Assembly (NCBI GenBank): GCA_963833835.1
Contig: CAWHZI010000008.1
Location: 868,001-932,000 of the forward strand
Direction: 5' to 3'
DNA length: 64,000 nt
From: Bog-532 sp963833835
Lineage (GTDB): Bacteria; Actinomycetota; Actinomycetes; Streptosporangiales; Streptosporangiaceae
Each line of letters opens with the position of its first letter. The stretch's first letter is position 1. Position numbers and translations under genes: made by a program. The notes beneath the pieces were generated by a model. It was not told the DNA's origin. It did no database searches and was given only the letters and a program-made list of their open reading frames with translations. Shown one piece after another: positions 26,759-36,870 of the stretch.

Positions 26759-28217
26759 TTATAACTCATTAACGTGAGTTGACGGGGATGAACCGGCGGG
26801 TAACAATCCGCGCCGGAAGCTACTCGCCGATGAGGACATGACGTGCTTGATGCGCGTGTAGTCGTCGAATCCGTAGGCGGAGAGGTCCTTGCCGTAACCG
26901 GAGTGCTTGAAACCGCCGTGCGGCATCTCCGCGACCAGCGGGATGTGGGTGTTGATCCACACGCATCCGAAGTCCAGGTTCTTCGCGAAGCGCATCGCGC
27001 GGGCGTGAACCTTCGTCCACACGCTCGAGAAAGGCCGTATGCACGCCGTTCGCCCACTCGGCGCCTGCTTCTCGTCGGTGAACTTCTGCACCGTGATGAC
27101 CGGGCCGAAGATCTCGTTCTGGATCGCGTCATCCGCTTCGAGTCCGGAAACGACGGTGGCCTCGTAGAAGTACCCGCCGTCCCCGGGCGGTGTCCGCCGA
27201 GCTCGACCTTCGCGTGCCGGGGAGCGCGCATGATCCCTACACCCGTTCGAGCTGATTCGCGTTATTCACCGGACCGAACAGGATGTCGTCGCGAGTCCGG
27301 CGCGCCCGTCTTCGTGCCTCGGCCACGTCACCACCGCGGCGACAAACTCGTTGTGCCCGTTCCGACCAGCACCCGCGTGGCCGCGGTGCAGTCCTGGCCG
27401 GCGTTGAAGTAGCCGGCCGACGCCGATGCCCTCGGCGGCGGCCCCGATGTCGGCGTCGTCGAAGACGATGACCGGGGCCTTGCCGCCGAGCTCAGGTGGA
27501 CGCGCTTGAGGTCGTCGGCGGCGGCCTTGGCGACCTCCATGCCGGCGCGCACCGACCCGGTGATCGAGACCATCTGCGGGATCTTGTGCTCGATCATCGC
27601 CCGCCCGGTGTCGCGGTCGCCGGTGACCACGTTGAGCACCCCGGCGGCAGGAACTCCCCCGCGACCTCCGCCAGCAGCAGCGTGGCGGCGTCGTGTCCGA
27701 CGGCTTGAGCACCGTCGTGTTCCCGGCCGCGATCGCGGGCGCGATCTTCCAGACGGCCATGTTGAGCGGGTAGTTCCAGGGCGTGACCTGGCCGACACGC
27801 CGATCGGCTCGCGGCGGATGAAGGAGGTGTGGTCCTTCATGTATTCGCCCGCCGACTTGCCCTCCAGGTTGCGCGCCGCGCCGGCAAAGAACCGGATTTC
27901 GTCGACCGAAGGAGGCATTTCGTCGTTCAAGCTAAGCGCGGGGCTTGCCAGTGTCTCTGGACTCGAGATCGGCAAATTCGTGGGCTCGAGCCTCCAGCGC
28001 GTCCGCAATCCGGACAGCGCCGGTGGCGTTCGCCTGGCGTCGTCTCCCCCACACCTCGAAGGCAGCGGCCGCCGCGGGAAAGCCGTGTCGACGTCCTTCT
28101 TGTCGAAAAACGGGAAGCGTGTCCGTAGGTGTCCTCGGTCCCGGGATCCACAAGTCGAATGGAACGGCCGGGTATCCACGACTTCGCCGTTGATGAAGTT
28201 CTTCCTGGCTCGCTCAT
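26759..28217 (-). pseudogene. Gamma-aminobutyraldehyde dehydrogenase, heavily frameshifted
   Basis: On the minus strand, pieces in all three frames make up one full-length ALDH in correct order: KNFINGEVVDTRPFHS, FEVWGRRRQANATGAVRIAD, FFAGAARNLEGKSAGEYMKD, HTSFIRREPIGV, MAVWKIAPAIAAGNTTVLKP, NVVTGDRDTGRAMIEHKIPQ, MVSITGSVRAGMEVAKAAAD, GGKAPVIVFDDADIGAA, the catalytic-Cys segment GYFNAGQDCTAATRVLV, and the C-terminal FGCVWINTHIPLVAEMPHGG followed by FKHSGYGKDLSAYGFDDYTR. This is the signature of 4-aminobutyraldehyde dehydrogenases of putrescine catabolism. At least eight frame changes occur, several explained by loss of one base from GG. Active-site residues survive, so decay is recent or the consensus is poor here. 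Confidence 0.82.
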
Positions 28218-28306
28218 CGTCAACACTACTGATGACCCTATGGGATCACCTTCGCTCTAGGGCCTCTAGGTCCTGGTGATTGACAGGGGAAAACTTGCGG
28301 TAAAGC

Positions 28307-28843
28307 ATGGGAATGCTGCTGTTCATGCGCGTGAGCGACGACACGCTGCCGAAGAAACGAACCTGCCCTCAGGACGTCCCGCCCCAGGGTCCAGCCGGGG
28401 CTGCAAGCTCGATGACGTGTCAAAGGCCCATCGTCGAACAGCTCCAGGGGGACGGCAGGCGGTCCTATGCAGAAATCGGCAAAGCCGTCGGGCTGAGCGA
28501 GGCCGCGGTGCGACAGCGAGTCAGAAGCTTGGACGCCGGCGTCATGCAGGTGGTCGCCGTCCCCGACCCGATGCCACTCGGTTTCTTCCGCCAGGGCATG
28601 ATCGGTTCTGTGCGACGGCGACATCGTCGCGGTCGCGGACGAGCTCTCCGCGGTCGCGATCGACTACGTGGTGCTCACGGCCGGAAACTTCGACCTCCTC
28701 GCCGAAATCGTGTGCCAGAACGACGACGACCTCATCGAGCTGCTCAGAAGAAGATTCGCGCCATCCCCGGGCGTCCCAATGCACGGAAACATTCGTCTAC
28801 CTCAAACTGCGGAAGCAGTCTATACAACTGGGGCACGAGATGA
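28307..28843 (+). pseudogene. Lrp/AsnC-family regulator, frameshifted
   Basis: The HTH region reads IVEQLQGDGRRSYAEIGKAV followed by GLSEAAVRQRVRSLDAGVMQ in one frame, ending QVVAVPDPMPLGFFRQGMIG. The effector (RAM) domain continues in a second frame as GDIVAVADELSAVAIDYVVL and TAGNFDLLAEIVCQNDDDLI. A third frame ends YLKLRKQS and then NWGTR at the TGA 28841-28843. At least three indels are needed. It is divergent from the aldehyde dehydrogenase (start 28217) and overlaps the aminotransferase start by ATGA, so it was presumably the local regulator of putrescine/GABA catabolism. Confidence 0.78.
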
Positions 28844-30192
28844 ACATGACCACCTGAATTCGCGACGCCGAACTCCAGCAGATGGCGAAGACCACCTCTG
28901 GATGCACTTCGCGCGGATGTCATGGAAGATGGCGGAGGCGTTCCGATGATCGTGGGCGAAGCGGCCACCACATCTTGGAGAGGCAAGCGCTATTTCGACG
29001 GCCTTCCGGCCTGTTCGTCGTCAACGCCGGCCACGGGCGCCGGCTCGCTGAGGCCGCGGCCAAACAGGCCGAGGAACTCGCTTCTCTCCGATCTGGTCGT
29101 ACGCGCATCCGGAGGCGATCGAACTGGCCGACCGGCTCGCCTCCTTTGCTCCCGGCGATCTCATCCGTGTCTTCTTCTCGACCGGCGGCGGCGAAGCTGT
29201 CGAGACCGCGTTCAAGCTCGCGAAGTACTACTGGAAGTTCAGGTTCGTCCGACCAAGCACAAGGTGATTTCCCGCGCGGTCGCGTATCACGGCACCCCGC
29301 AGGGAGCCCTTGCGATCACCGGCATCCCCGCCATGAAGGAGCTGTTCGAGCGGTACGCCGGCGGTTTCCGCGTGCCGAACACGAACTACTACCGGGCGGA
29401 GGAAATCGGGGCGACGGATCGAGGCGTTCGGCCGCTGGGCGGCCACTCACTGGATCGAGAAGATCATCGTGTTCGAGGGCCAGAAACGGTCGCAGCGATT
29501 TTCCTGGAGCCGGTGCAGAACAGCGGCGGATGTTTCCCACCACCCCCCGGATACTTCAAGCGCGTACGCGAGATCTGCGACCAGTACGACGTGCTTCTCG
29601 TCGCTGACGAGGTCATCAGGGCTTCGGTCGCATCGGCAACTCTTCGCGTCACGCTACGATTTCCAGCCGGACATGATCACCTGCGCGAAGGGCATGACCA
29701 GCGGATACTCGCCGATCGGCGCGACCATCATCAGCGGGACCGCTATACGAGCTTCAAGCACGGAACGACGGCGTTCTATCACGGGTACACGTTCGGCGGA
29801 CATCCGGTCTCTGCTGCGGTCGCCATCGACAACCTCGACATTTCGAGGAGGAGAAACTGGTCGAGAACGTTCGACGAGAACTCTTCCCTCCACGCCCGAG
29901 CGGCTGAAGGACCTGCCGATCGTCGGCGATGTACGCGGTGACCGATACTTCTTCGGCATCGAGCTCGTGAAAGACAAGGAGACCAGAGAAATGTTCGACG
30001 ACGACGAGTCAGAGCGCCTGCTGCGCGGCTTCCTGTCGAAGGCCCTGTTCGAAGCGGCCTCTACTGCCGAGCGGATGACCGCGGCGACCCCGTCGTGCAG
30101 CTCGCCCCGCCACTGACCATCGGGCCGAGGAATTCGACGAGATCGAGGGAATCCTGCGAAACGTTCTGACCGAGGCGTGGGAGCGCCTCTGA
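28840..30192 (+). pseudogene. Class III aminotransferase (putrescine/GABA type), heavily frameshifted
   Basis: The ATG at 28840 overlaps the Lrp stop (ATGA). Ordered pieces in three frames rebuild the enzyme: DHLWMHFARMSWKMAEAFR, GLFVVNAGHGRRLAEAAAKQ, STGGGEAVETAFKLAKYYWK (without its frame break), KHKVISRAVAYHGTPQGALA, PETVAAIFLEPVQNSGGCFP, REICDQYDVLLVADEVI with the PLP-contacting Asp, FQPDMITCAKGMTSGYSPIG with the Schiff-base Lys, FYHGYTFGGHPVSAAVAIDN, and DVRGDRYFFGIELVKDKETR. The last codons end at 30192. About eight indels are needed, including a TGA after five codons. It belonged with the adjacent Lrp and aminobutyraldehyde dehydrogenase genes. Confidence 0.82.
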
Positions 30193-30504
30193 GGTGAGCG
30201 GCCTGAGGTAGGCGTCAGCCGGATACACGACGGGGCGGAACGCCGCCACCCACCCGAGCCTTTAACTATTTGTAGCCGACGGCATACCGACTGCTTAACC
30301 AGCCGTTAACCCGGCTTGCCGTGACGGTAAACAGTGCGCGGTTCGCATGTTTTGGGGCCCTTAGGCCCGTTGACTCTTGTGCCTGCTGTGTGACGGTAGT
30401 TGATGGGGGCAGCGCAAGGGGTGCTCGCCCCCGGATGGGGAAGGGGACCCGCACACATGCGATCGACAGATGCCGGGCAACGGCCCGCAGCCTGGGCAGT
30501 GAGA
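30193..30504. other. 312-base intergenic region
   Basis: No gene seen. It contains a short inverted repeat AGCCG-TTAACC-CGGCT (30301-30316), AT-rich patches at 30260-30345, and a TTGACT at 30369-30374 that could be a -35 element for the secreted-protein gene, though no convincing -10 follows at the right distance. Confidence 0.5.
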
Positions 30505-31419
30505 GTGACCGAATTGACGTCGAAGCGCGCCCGGCGGCTGGCGGCCGGGGTCACGGCCTTGGTCGCCACATTGGGCGTCGCGGGGTTGGCGATTATCCCG
30601 GCCACCACGGCCTCAGCGGCGCCGCCGCCGCCGGCCAAAGGCATCGAGTCCGGGGGTCTCGGCGGCGACCTCCGGGGTGAGCCTGTTCTACACCGCCGCC
30701 GACGGCACCGTGTGGACGGCGTCCGCGGGCGGCACACCGGGCACGGCGACGCAGGTCAGCAACGGCAAGGTGGCCGGCGCGGTGCTCGGCCATTACGGCC
30801 GGTACGTCGACGATCGTGTTCGGCACCGGCAGCGGCGGTGCGGTGTGGACGGCCACCCGGACCAGCGGGAAGTGGAGCAACTGGGCCTCTATCGGCGGCA
30901 ACGTCAGCTCCACGCCGGGGGCGGTGTTCCAGGGTCCGAACGTCGCCGATTACGCGGTCTTCGCCCGCGGTCCGAGCGGCGCCGTCTGGGGCCGGGACCA
31001 CACGTCCGCCGGGTGGGGCGCCTGGCACAACGGACGGCGGCAACCTGCTGGCCGGCACCGGGCCGTCGGCCGCCGCGGCCATCAGCGGTACGTACCTGCT
31101 GGTCGTGGGGACCAACCACCAGCTGTACATCTCACACGCCGGCGTGAGCGGCTTCGTCGCCTCGGGTGGCCTGACCAACTCGAGCCCGGGGCTGACCAGC
31201 GTGCCGGGCGCCCTGGTGGGCTTCGTGCGCGGCACCAACAACGTGGCCTACTACCACAAGTTCCTGGCACCGACACGGAGCTGGCACGCGATCGGCGGCG
31301 GTCTTCAGCTCCCGGGCTCGCCGGCGGCCGCGGTCGGCGCGACGACCTACGCCTTCGGGCTGGCCCACGACGGGCTTGCCGGGCCATGGGACTGGACCAC
31401 GCTGTCCACCCCCAGCTGA
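30505..31419 (+). pseudogene. Secreted tectonin-like beta-propeller protein (copy B), three frameshifts
   Basis: From the GTG at 30505 a Sec signal peptide reads TELTSKRARRLAAGVTALVA with a hydrophobic stretch and cleavage near PATTASAAPP. Blades follow in three frames: SGVSLFYTAADGTVWTASAG, then FGTGSGGAVWTATRTSGKWS followed by NWASIGGNVSSTPGAVFQGP and SGAVWGRDHTSAGWGAWHN, then GGNLLAGTGPSAAAAISGTY, VVGTNHQLYISHAGVSGF, GFVRGTNNVAYYHKFLAPTR and WHAIGGGLQL. It aligns blade for blade with 16032-17015 (for example GGNLLAGTGP, TNHxLY, GFVRGTN, YYHxF). Three single-base shifts near 30650, 30810 and 31035 break it. Whether it is decayed or misread cannot be settled here. Confidence 0.75.
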
Positions 31420-31462
31420 GCGGGCTCGGGTGAGGTTCACGGGCTGGCGCGGCCTGATGCGC

Positions 31463-32824
31463 TCATTTCGCCTGGCCGGGGACCAGCGCGGTAGCCCGGC
31501 CGGGCGAGTTCAGTGACGATCCTGAGCGGCCGGGCGGCACGGGGGTCGGAGCAGGGCCTCGCGCGTCCCGGCCGGGAACAAGGCTGTGATCAGCGCCCGA
31601 ACCCGCCACCGCAGCGGCCGCCGGTCTGCCTGGCCGCGTTGAACAACCCGCCCCCAGCCCCGCCGGCCCCGCGGGAAGCGCGTCCAGCAGCGAGGCGCCG
31701 GGATGGCAGGGCGAACCCAAGCCCGGCACGGGCCGGGATAAGCGCCATCTCCAGCGTGGGCCGGCCGGGGGGGAGGCCAGCGGGATCATCCCAGCGTGCT
31801 CGTGCTCAGCCCGAGCCGGAGCGGCAGCTGGTGTCCCCACCGCGCCGCCGCGCGGGCGGAGGCAGGCTCGCCACCGTCAGCAGTCCCGTCATCGGCAGGA
31901 AGAGCAGGCCCGCCCCGATCGCGGACTGGCCGAGCACCCGCTGGAAGTACAGGCTGAGCACGAACGCGATGCCGTAGAAGGCGACGTGATCGAAAAGCCG
32001 GTCAGCAGGCAGGCGGCGACGCCGGCGAGCGCAGCAGCGGAGCGGCACCATCGGCTGCCCCGCCCTCGACTCCACGACGACGAACGCGTGGCCGCCAGGA
32101 CGCGACCCCCAGCGCGGCAGTCACGCCGACGAGGAAGCCGCCGCGCCGCCCGATATCGCCCCGCGAGGCCAGCGCGGCCAGCCCGAAACGCCATCGCCTG
32201 CCCCGGCAGGTCCAGGGGGGCCGCCAGCCGGTGCGACCGGGGCGCGCCGCCCGCCAGGGCCAGCGTCACCGCTCCCACGGGAAGGTTGATGAAGAAGTTC
32301 GCCCGCCCATCCTCCGGCCGACGTCAGGATGCCGCCGGCACCGGGCCCGCCGCGATCCGGCCGCGCCACCGGAACCCCACACGGCGACCGCCCGCGCCGC
32401 GCGGCGGCTCGTCGACGCCTGCCGGACCAGCGAAAGCGACGCGGGCAACGTCACCACCGCCGCGCACGCCTGGACAACCCGGGCGCCGATCAGAGCCCAT
32501 AGCTGGGCACGAACCCCACCCGGCCGACGCAGCGATCGACACGGCCAGGCCGCCGAGCACCGGCGCGCGGCGGCCGGTCCGATACCGACCGGCCGAGATC
32601 AGCAGCGCCGCGAACCGCACGTATAGCCGTCCAGCACCCATTGCAGGCCGTCCGTCGCCCCTACAGGGAGTGCCCGATCGCCGGCAGCGCCACGTCACCG
32701 CGGTGGCGTCGAGGCAGATCATGAAGAACCCGAGGAGCGCCGCGGCCAGGGTCAGCCCACGCCGAGACGGCGTGCCAGGGTCCGGCGCGGAACACGCGGT
32801 CCCCTTCACCTCAGCGTCGGTCAT
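31463..32824 (-). pseudogene. DHA2-family MFS transporter, multiply frameshifted
   Basis: The ATG at 32824 opens MTDAEVKGTACSAPDPGTPS and the first helix LTLAAALLGFFMICLDATAV. Later pieces in other frames include FAALLISAGRYRTGRRAPVL, GAVTLALAGG, FYGIAFVLSLYFQRVLGQSA, IGAGLLFLPMTGLLTVAS and, at the end, MIPLASPPAGP. Together they match a 14-helix DHA2 exporter in order and length (about 450 residues). More than six indels prevent translation. It is divergent from a broken MmyB-like regulator (start 32944), a common pairing for this transporter class. It is the second broken DHA2 gene in the window. Confidence 0.72.
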
Positions 32825-32943
32825 GCCCCGAGCCTGCGGCGGCCCGCGCGGCGCGACGGGCCACCCGGCGCGATGCGGCGGGGCGTCGCCAGGGGGGGAG
32901 TGACACGGCCCCCCATCGACCGGGTTTTCCAGACAATCGTTAC

Positions 32944-33832
32944 ATGCCGGACCAGATTCCCGACGGGCGAGCGTGGACCGGCAGGCGTCGACCGAGCTTG
33001 GGCCTTCCTGCGCGCCCGGCGCGAGGGCGTCCGTCCGCAGCACGCGGGCTTGCCATCCGGCGCCGGCTCACGCGCGCGCCCGGGCTGAGACGCGAGGAGA
33101 TCGCGACGCTGGCCGGGGCCAGCATGGGTACTACGCGCGGCTCGAACGCGGCCGGAAGACGAAGCCGAGCCCGCGGTCGTCGACGCGCTGGCCCGCGCGC
33201 TGCTCCTCGAGGAGAGCAGGCGAGTACCTGAGTCGCTCGCGGCCCAGGCGGCCCGCCGGGCCCCGGGTCCGCCGAAGCCCCCATCCCGCGCGGTCCGCCC
33301 CCCCCTCGGCATACTGTCACAGCCTGCGCCCGAACCCGGCCTACCTGGCCAGCCGCACCTACGACGTGCTGGCGGCCAACCCCGGCGGCGCTCAGCTCCA
33401 TCACGGCCTGCTCGACTGGCCGCCCAGGCAGCGCAACACGATCAGGTACACGTTCCTGCACCCGGCCGCGCGGGAGCTGTTCCCGGACTGGGAGCAGAAA
33501 GCCCGCGGCTGCGTCGCCCAGCTCCGTGCCATCGCCGGCAGCGACCCGGACGCGACCGATCTGGCCACGCTGGTGGGGGAACTGCTGGTCAAGAGCCCGG
33601 ACTTCGGCCGCCTGTGGGGACGGTACGAGGTACGGCGGGAGGCGCGGGCGACCAGGTCTTCCGGCATCCGCTGGTCGGCGCGATGACGCTCGCCCACGAG
33701 ACCCTCGACGTGAACCGGGCCGACGGCCAGCGCCTGATCGCCTACCTAGCCGCGCCAGGCACCCCCGATCACGACGCGATGGTCCTCCTGGACCGGGTTG
33801 CAACGCCAGCCCCGCTGGGGCCGGTGAGTTAA
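32944..33832 (+). pseudogene. MmyB-like helix-turn-helix regulator, frameshifted
   Basis: The HTH is visible in one frame as TRAPGLRREEIATLAGASMG and continues in another as RLERGRKTKPSP. The ligand-binding MmyB-like part then reads NPAYLASRTYDVLAANPGGA, DWPPRQRNTIRYTFLHPAAR and DLATLVGELLVKSPDFGRLW, and a last frame gives VFRHPLVGAMTLAHETLDVN to a stop at 33832. The order matches the intact homologue 40687-41604. At least four shifts are needed. It probably controlled the divergent DHA2 transporter. Confidence 0.78.
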
Positions 33833-34532
33833 CCGCGGCCGGTGTCCTGGCGGAACTGCGCCTTGGTCTCGTCGTCGGGCGGGTAGGTGCCGCGGATGCT
33901 GGCGCCACCCGCGACGCGGTGCTGGAGCCAGGTTTCGAGCTGGTCGCGGTCCCAGGTGCGGGTGGCGACGTCTTCGGCGACGGAGGCGGGGATGACGACC
34001 ACGCCCTCGGCGTCGCCGACCAGGACGTCGCCTGGTTCGACCAGGATCCCACCACAGCCGATGGGCAGGCCGAAGTCAGCCGGATGGTGCAGCACAGAGC
34101 TGGTGGTCCCGTGCGTCCGGCCGCGTAGGACGGGAAGTCGAGGGTGGCGATGGCCGGTGAGTCGCGCAGCGCGCCGTCGGTGACCAGGCCGGCCGCGCCC
34201 CGGACCATCAGCCGGGTGGCCAGGATGTGGCCCAGCGAGGCCGCGCCGAGCTGGCCCCGGGCGTCGATGACCAGGACCTGGTCGGGGCCGACGGTCTCGA
34301 CCGCGACCCGCTGCGGGTTGGTCCAGTTGTCGTACTCGACCTGGAAGTCGAGGTCCTCGCGGGCCGGGACGTAGCGGAGGGTGAAGGCGTAGCCCACCAT
34401 CCGCCGGTCCGGCCGCAGCGGCCGGATCCCGGCCATGAACGTGTTGCGGAAACCGAGCTTGAGCAGCTCGCTGGTCAGGCTGGCGGTGGAGACGTCGTGC
34501 AGTTTGCGCCAGGCGTCAGGTGAGAGTTCCAC
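33829..34532 (-). CDS. RraA-like protein (HMG/CHA aldolase superfamily), one frameshift
   Basis: About 234 residues from the GTG at 34532. The N-terminal part has VSTASLTSELLKLGFRNTFM, then VETVGPDQVLVIDARGQLGA and ATRLMVRGAAGLVTDGALRD, where G-x-x-T-D-G-x-x-R-D is the family's substrate/metal loop. The frame breaks near 34118 and resumes as SVLHHPADFGLPIGCGGILV, EPGDVLVGDAEGVVVIP. RraA-like proteins act as oxaloacetate decarboxylases, 4-hydroxy-4-methyl-2-oxoglutarate aldolases or RNase E inhibitors; the conserved Arg-Asp pair favours an enzyme. It follows the membrane-protein gene by ten bases and overlaps the end of the convergent regulator pseudogene by four. Confidence 0.78.
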
Positions 34533-34542
34533 GCGGCCCAAG

Positions 34543-35690
34543 CTACTGGCCTGGGGCCACGGTGGCGGACCCGGCGGCGCCAGCCCCGGCCCCGCCGGTG
34601 GCGGGCGCGGTGGCGCCAGGGGTCGAGCCGAACGAGGGGACCGAACTCGGGCTCGGCGTCGGGGTCCAGGTCGATGTCGTGCTCGGGGTGGGCGAGGACT
34701 GCGCCCCGCCGGTTGCGCCGACGCTGCCCGGCGCGGTGCCGCTCTGCGTGGGCGTCGGGGTGGTGGACGGCGTGGAGGTCGTCCTGTGGCTGCCGCCGAG
34801 CGTGGTGCCGGTCTGGTGCCGGTTCCACACGCTGGCGGAGATCGGCCTGCCCGTGCCCAGCTCGATGAAGGTGATGGCGACCAGGGCCGCGACGAACACC
34901 ACGGCCGCGGTGGCCACCGTGACGACCCAGGCCGGGCGCCCGGCCAGGAACTTCGGGCCGCGTCCGGGCTTGCTGTGCCGCCCGTCGCCGGCGCCGCCGC
35001 CGGAGCCAGAGCCGCCGGAACCAGGGCCACCGGAACCGGGGCCATCGGGGCCGGGGCCACCGTTGACCATGGTCCCGTCGCCCATCCGCACGGTGCCGTA
35101 ATGCGCGGTGTGGGTGGGCTGGGCGTCCTGGCGGGTGGGCTCGGGGTCCTGGCGGGTGGGGCCAAGGTCCTGGCGGGTGGGGTCGGGACCCCAGCCGGGC
35201 TCGGCCTGAGTGGGCTGGGCCCAGCCCGGCGCGGTCCGGCGGGCCTGTTCCCAGTCGGCGGCGGTGTAACTCCGGCCGTACCCGTTGCCGTTCCCGTTGC
35301 CGCCGCTGGCCGGACGGTCCGCGCGGGTGGCGTCGTCGGCCCGCGGGAGTCCGCCCGGGGGATGTCGGCCCGGGTGGCATCCGCCCGGGGGACGCCGGCC
35401 CGGGGAACGCCGTCGTGGCGGGTGGGTCGCGAGTCACTGGCCACCGTGCCGGTGGGGGTCCACTGGCGCGCGTGCTCCACGATGACCGGAGCGACCTTCT
35501 CCTTGGTCCGGGCCAGGTAGTGCTTGTACACGGCAAAACCAGCCGTGCTGACCCCGGCGCCAATGGCGGTCCCGAGGATTGTCCCGCCGTCCCCGATATA
35601 GGACGTCAGGACGGCGCCGGTCACAGCCGCGCCCATGCTGGAGACTAGCTGAACCGTGCTGAGCTCGATGCCAGGCCGGTCGCTCATCAT
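34543..35690 (-). CDS. Membrane protein with low-complexity cytoplasmic and external segments, one frameshift
   Basis: About 380 residues from the ATG at 35690 or 35687 (GAAGGGGG upstream). The N-terminal region is Gly-rich and hydrophobic (VQLVSSMGAAVTGAVLTSYI, TAIGAGVSTAGFAVYKHYL). A disordered stretch carries R-A-D repeats (PRAGVPRADATRADIPRAD) and three PTRQD heptad repeats. A single clear transmembrane helix (WVVTVATAAVVFVAALVAIT) is followed by a Ser/Thr/Pro-rich tail ending GSATVAPGQ. One extra base near 35338-35346 separates the halves. No family recognised; it resembles actinobacterial envelope proteins with an external mucin-like stalk. Confidence 0.6.
35125..35181. repeat. Three in-frame repeats with a 21-bp period
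   Basis: GTCCTGGCGGGTGGG is identical at 35125-35139, 35146-35160 and 35167-35181. On the minus strand each unit encodes P-T-R-Q-D plus two variable residues of the membrane protein 34543-35690. Confidence 0.85.
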
Positions 35691-35847
35691 CCCCCTTCGC
35701 GCAGTGTTGGGTACGTTCGGCGGTCCGGCTGCCCGGGCTCCGCGATGAACCCGGCACTTCTTGTCTACCCCGCTCGGGGGGACTGGGCATGGCAAACCGG
35801 CCGATGCGTCGCCGCCCACCCTATGCGGATCCAATAACGTCAAGACC

Positions 35848-36870
35848 GTGACGAACGCTAACGAATTCGAGGTGCTGGTCCTCGGGTCCGGGGTGATCGG
35901 GCTGACCACGGCCATCACCTTGGCCGAGTCGGGACTGCGGGTCGGCGTGCGAACCGCCAGCCCGCCGGGGGCGACGACCTCGGTGGCGGCGGGCGCGGTG
36001 TGGGGCCCGGTGACCTGCGGTCCAGCGGAGCGGGTGCGCGGCTGGGCCCGGACCGGCCTGGCCGTCTTCCGCGAGCTGGAAGCCGATCCGGCGACCGGCA
36101 TCGTGACCCGCACGGGACGGGAAGTGTCCCGCGTCCCGGCTGACCCCCCACCCTGGCTTGACCTGACCGATGGCCTGGAGGTTTACCGCGAAAGTGAGCT
36201 GCCGCCGGGGTTCGTGTGCGGCTGGCGGTACCGCGCCCCGGTGATCGCCATGCCGGTCTACCTGGACTACCTGGTGGCGCGGCTGGAACGGGCCGGGGTC
36301 ACGGTTGATGTGAATCCCATCACGTCGCTCACCGAAGTGAAGGCTGGTGCCGATGGGGCATTCTCGGCGCCGGTGATCGTCAACTGCACCGGGGCGGCGG
36401 CCCGGCACCTGGTCCCGGACCCGGCGGTGCACCCGATCCGCGGCCAGGTCGTGGTCATCGCCAACCCGGGCATCGACGAGTTCTACATCGACCACAGCAG
36501 TCCGGTCCCGGAGGTGATCTACCTGTTCCCGCACCGGGACACCGTGATCCTGGGCGGCACCATGGCCGACGGGGACTGGGACACCGAACCACGGCCTGAG
36601 GTGGCCGAGCGCATCCTGGCCGACATCGCCGCGATCGAGCCGCGGGTCCTGGACGCGCCGGTGGTGGCCCACCGGGTCGGGCTCCGGCCGGCCCGGCCCG
36701 AGGTCCGGCTGGAGGCCGAGCCGCTAGCGGACGGGCGGGTGCTGTGGCACAACTACGGGCACGGCGGCGCGGGGGTCACGCTGTCGTGGGGCTGCGCCCG
36801 CGAGGTGGCGGCGGGGGTGCTGGGTCAGGCGGGGGTGCTGGGTCAGGCGGGGGCGCTGGGTCATGAGTGA
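35848..36870 (+). CDS. D-amino-acid oxidase-family flavoenzyme
   Basis: About 340 residues from the GTG at 35848. The FAD motif VLVLGSGVIGLTTAITLAES is at the N-terminus, followed by the DAO-specific TTSVAAGAVWGP. The second half has NCTGAARHLV-like sequence (VNCTGAAARHLVPDPAVHPI), RGQVVVI, YLFPHRDTVILGGTM and the C-terminal HNYGHGGAGVTLSWGCA, matching D-amino-acid oxidase. It would oxidatively deaminate D-amino acids. The C-terminus ends in three copies of G-V-L-G-Q-A encoded by an 18-bp repeat. It overlaps the following SDR gene by eight bases and heads a four-gene operon. Confidence 0.85.
   Translation: MTNANEFEVLVLGSGVIGLTTAITLAESGLRVGVRTASPPGATTSVAAGAVWGPVTCGPAERVRGWARTGLAVFRELEADPATGIVTRTGREVSRVPADPPPWLDLTDGLEVYRESELPPGFVCGWRYRAPVIAMPVYLDYLVARLERAGVTVDVNPITSLTEVKAGADGAFSAPVIVNCTGAAARHLVPDPAVHPIRGQVVVIANPGIDEFYIDHSSPVPEVIYLFPHRDTVILGGTMADGDWDTEPRPEVAERILADIAAIEPRVLDAPVVAHRVGLRPARPEVRLEAEPLADGRVLWHNYGHGGAGVTLSWGCAREVAAGVLGQAGVLGQAGALGHE
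36811..36864 (+). repeat. Three tandem 18-bp in-frame repeats
   Basis: GCGGGGGTGCTGGGTCAG occurs at 36811-36828 and 36829-36846, with a two-base variant at 36847-36864. They encode the tail of the D-amino-acid oxidase-like protein. The ATG of the next gene (36863) sits at the end of the third copy. Confidence 0.9.

Noticed and set aside
32940..36113. 1057-codon minus-strand frame
   Set aside because: It strings together a piece of the membrane protein, the first part of the RraA-like gene and antisense of other genes; only short parts are coding.
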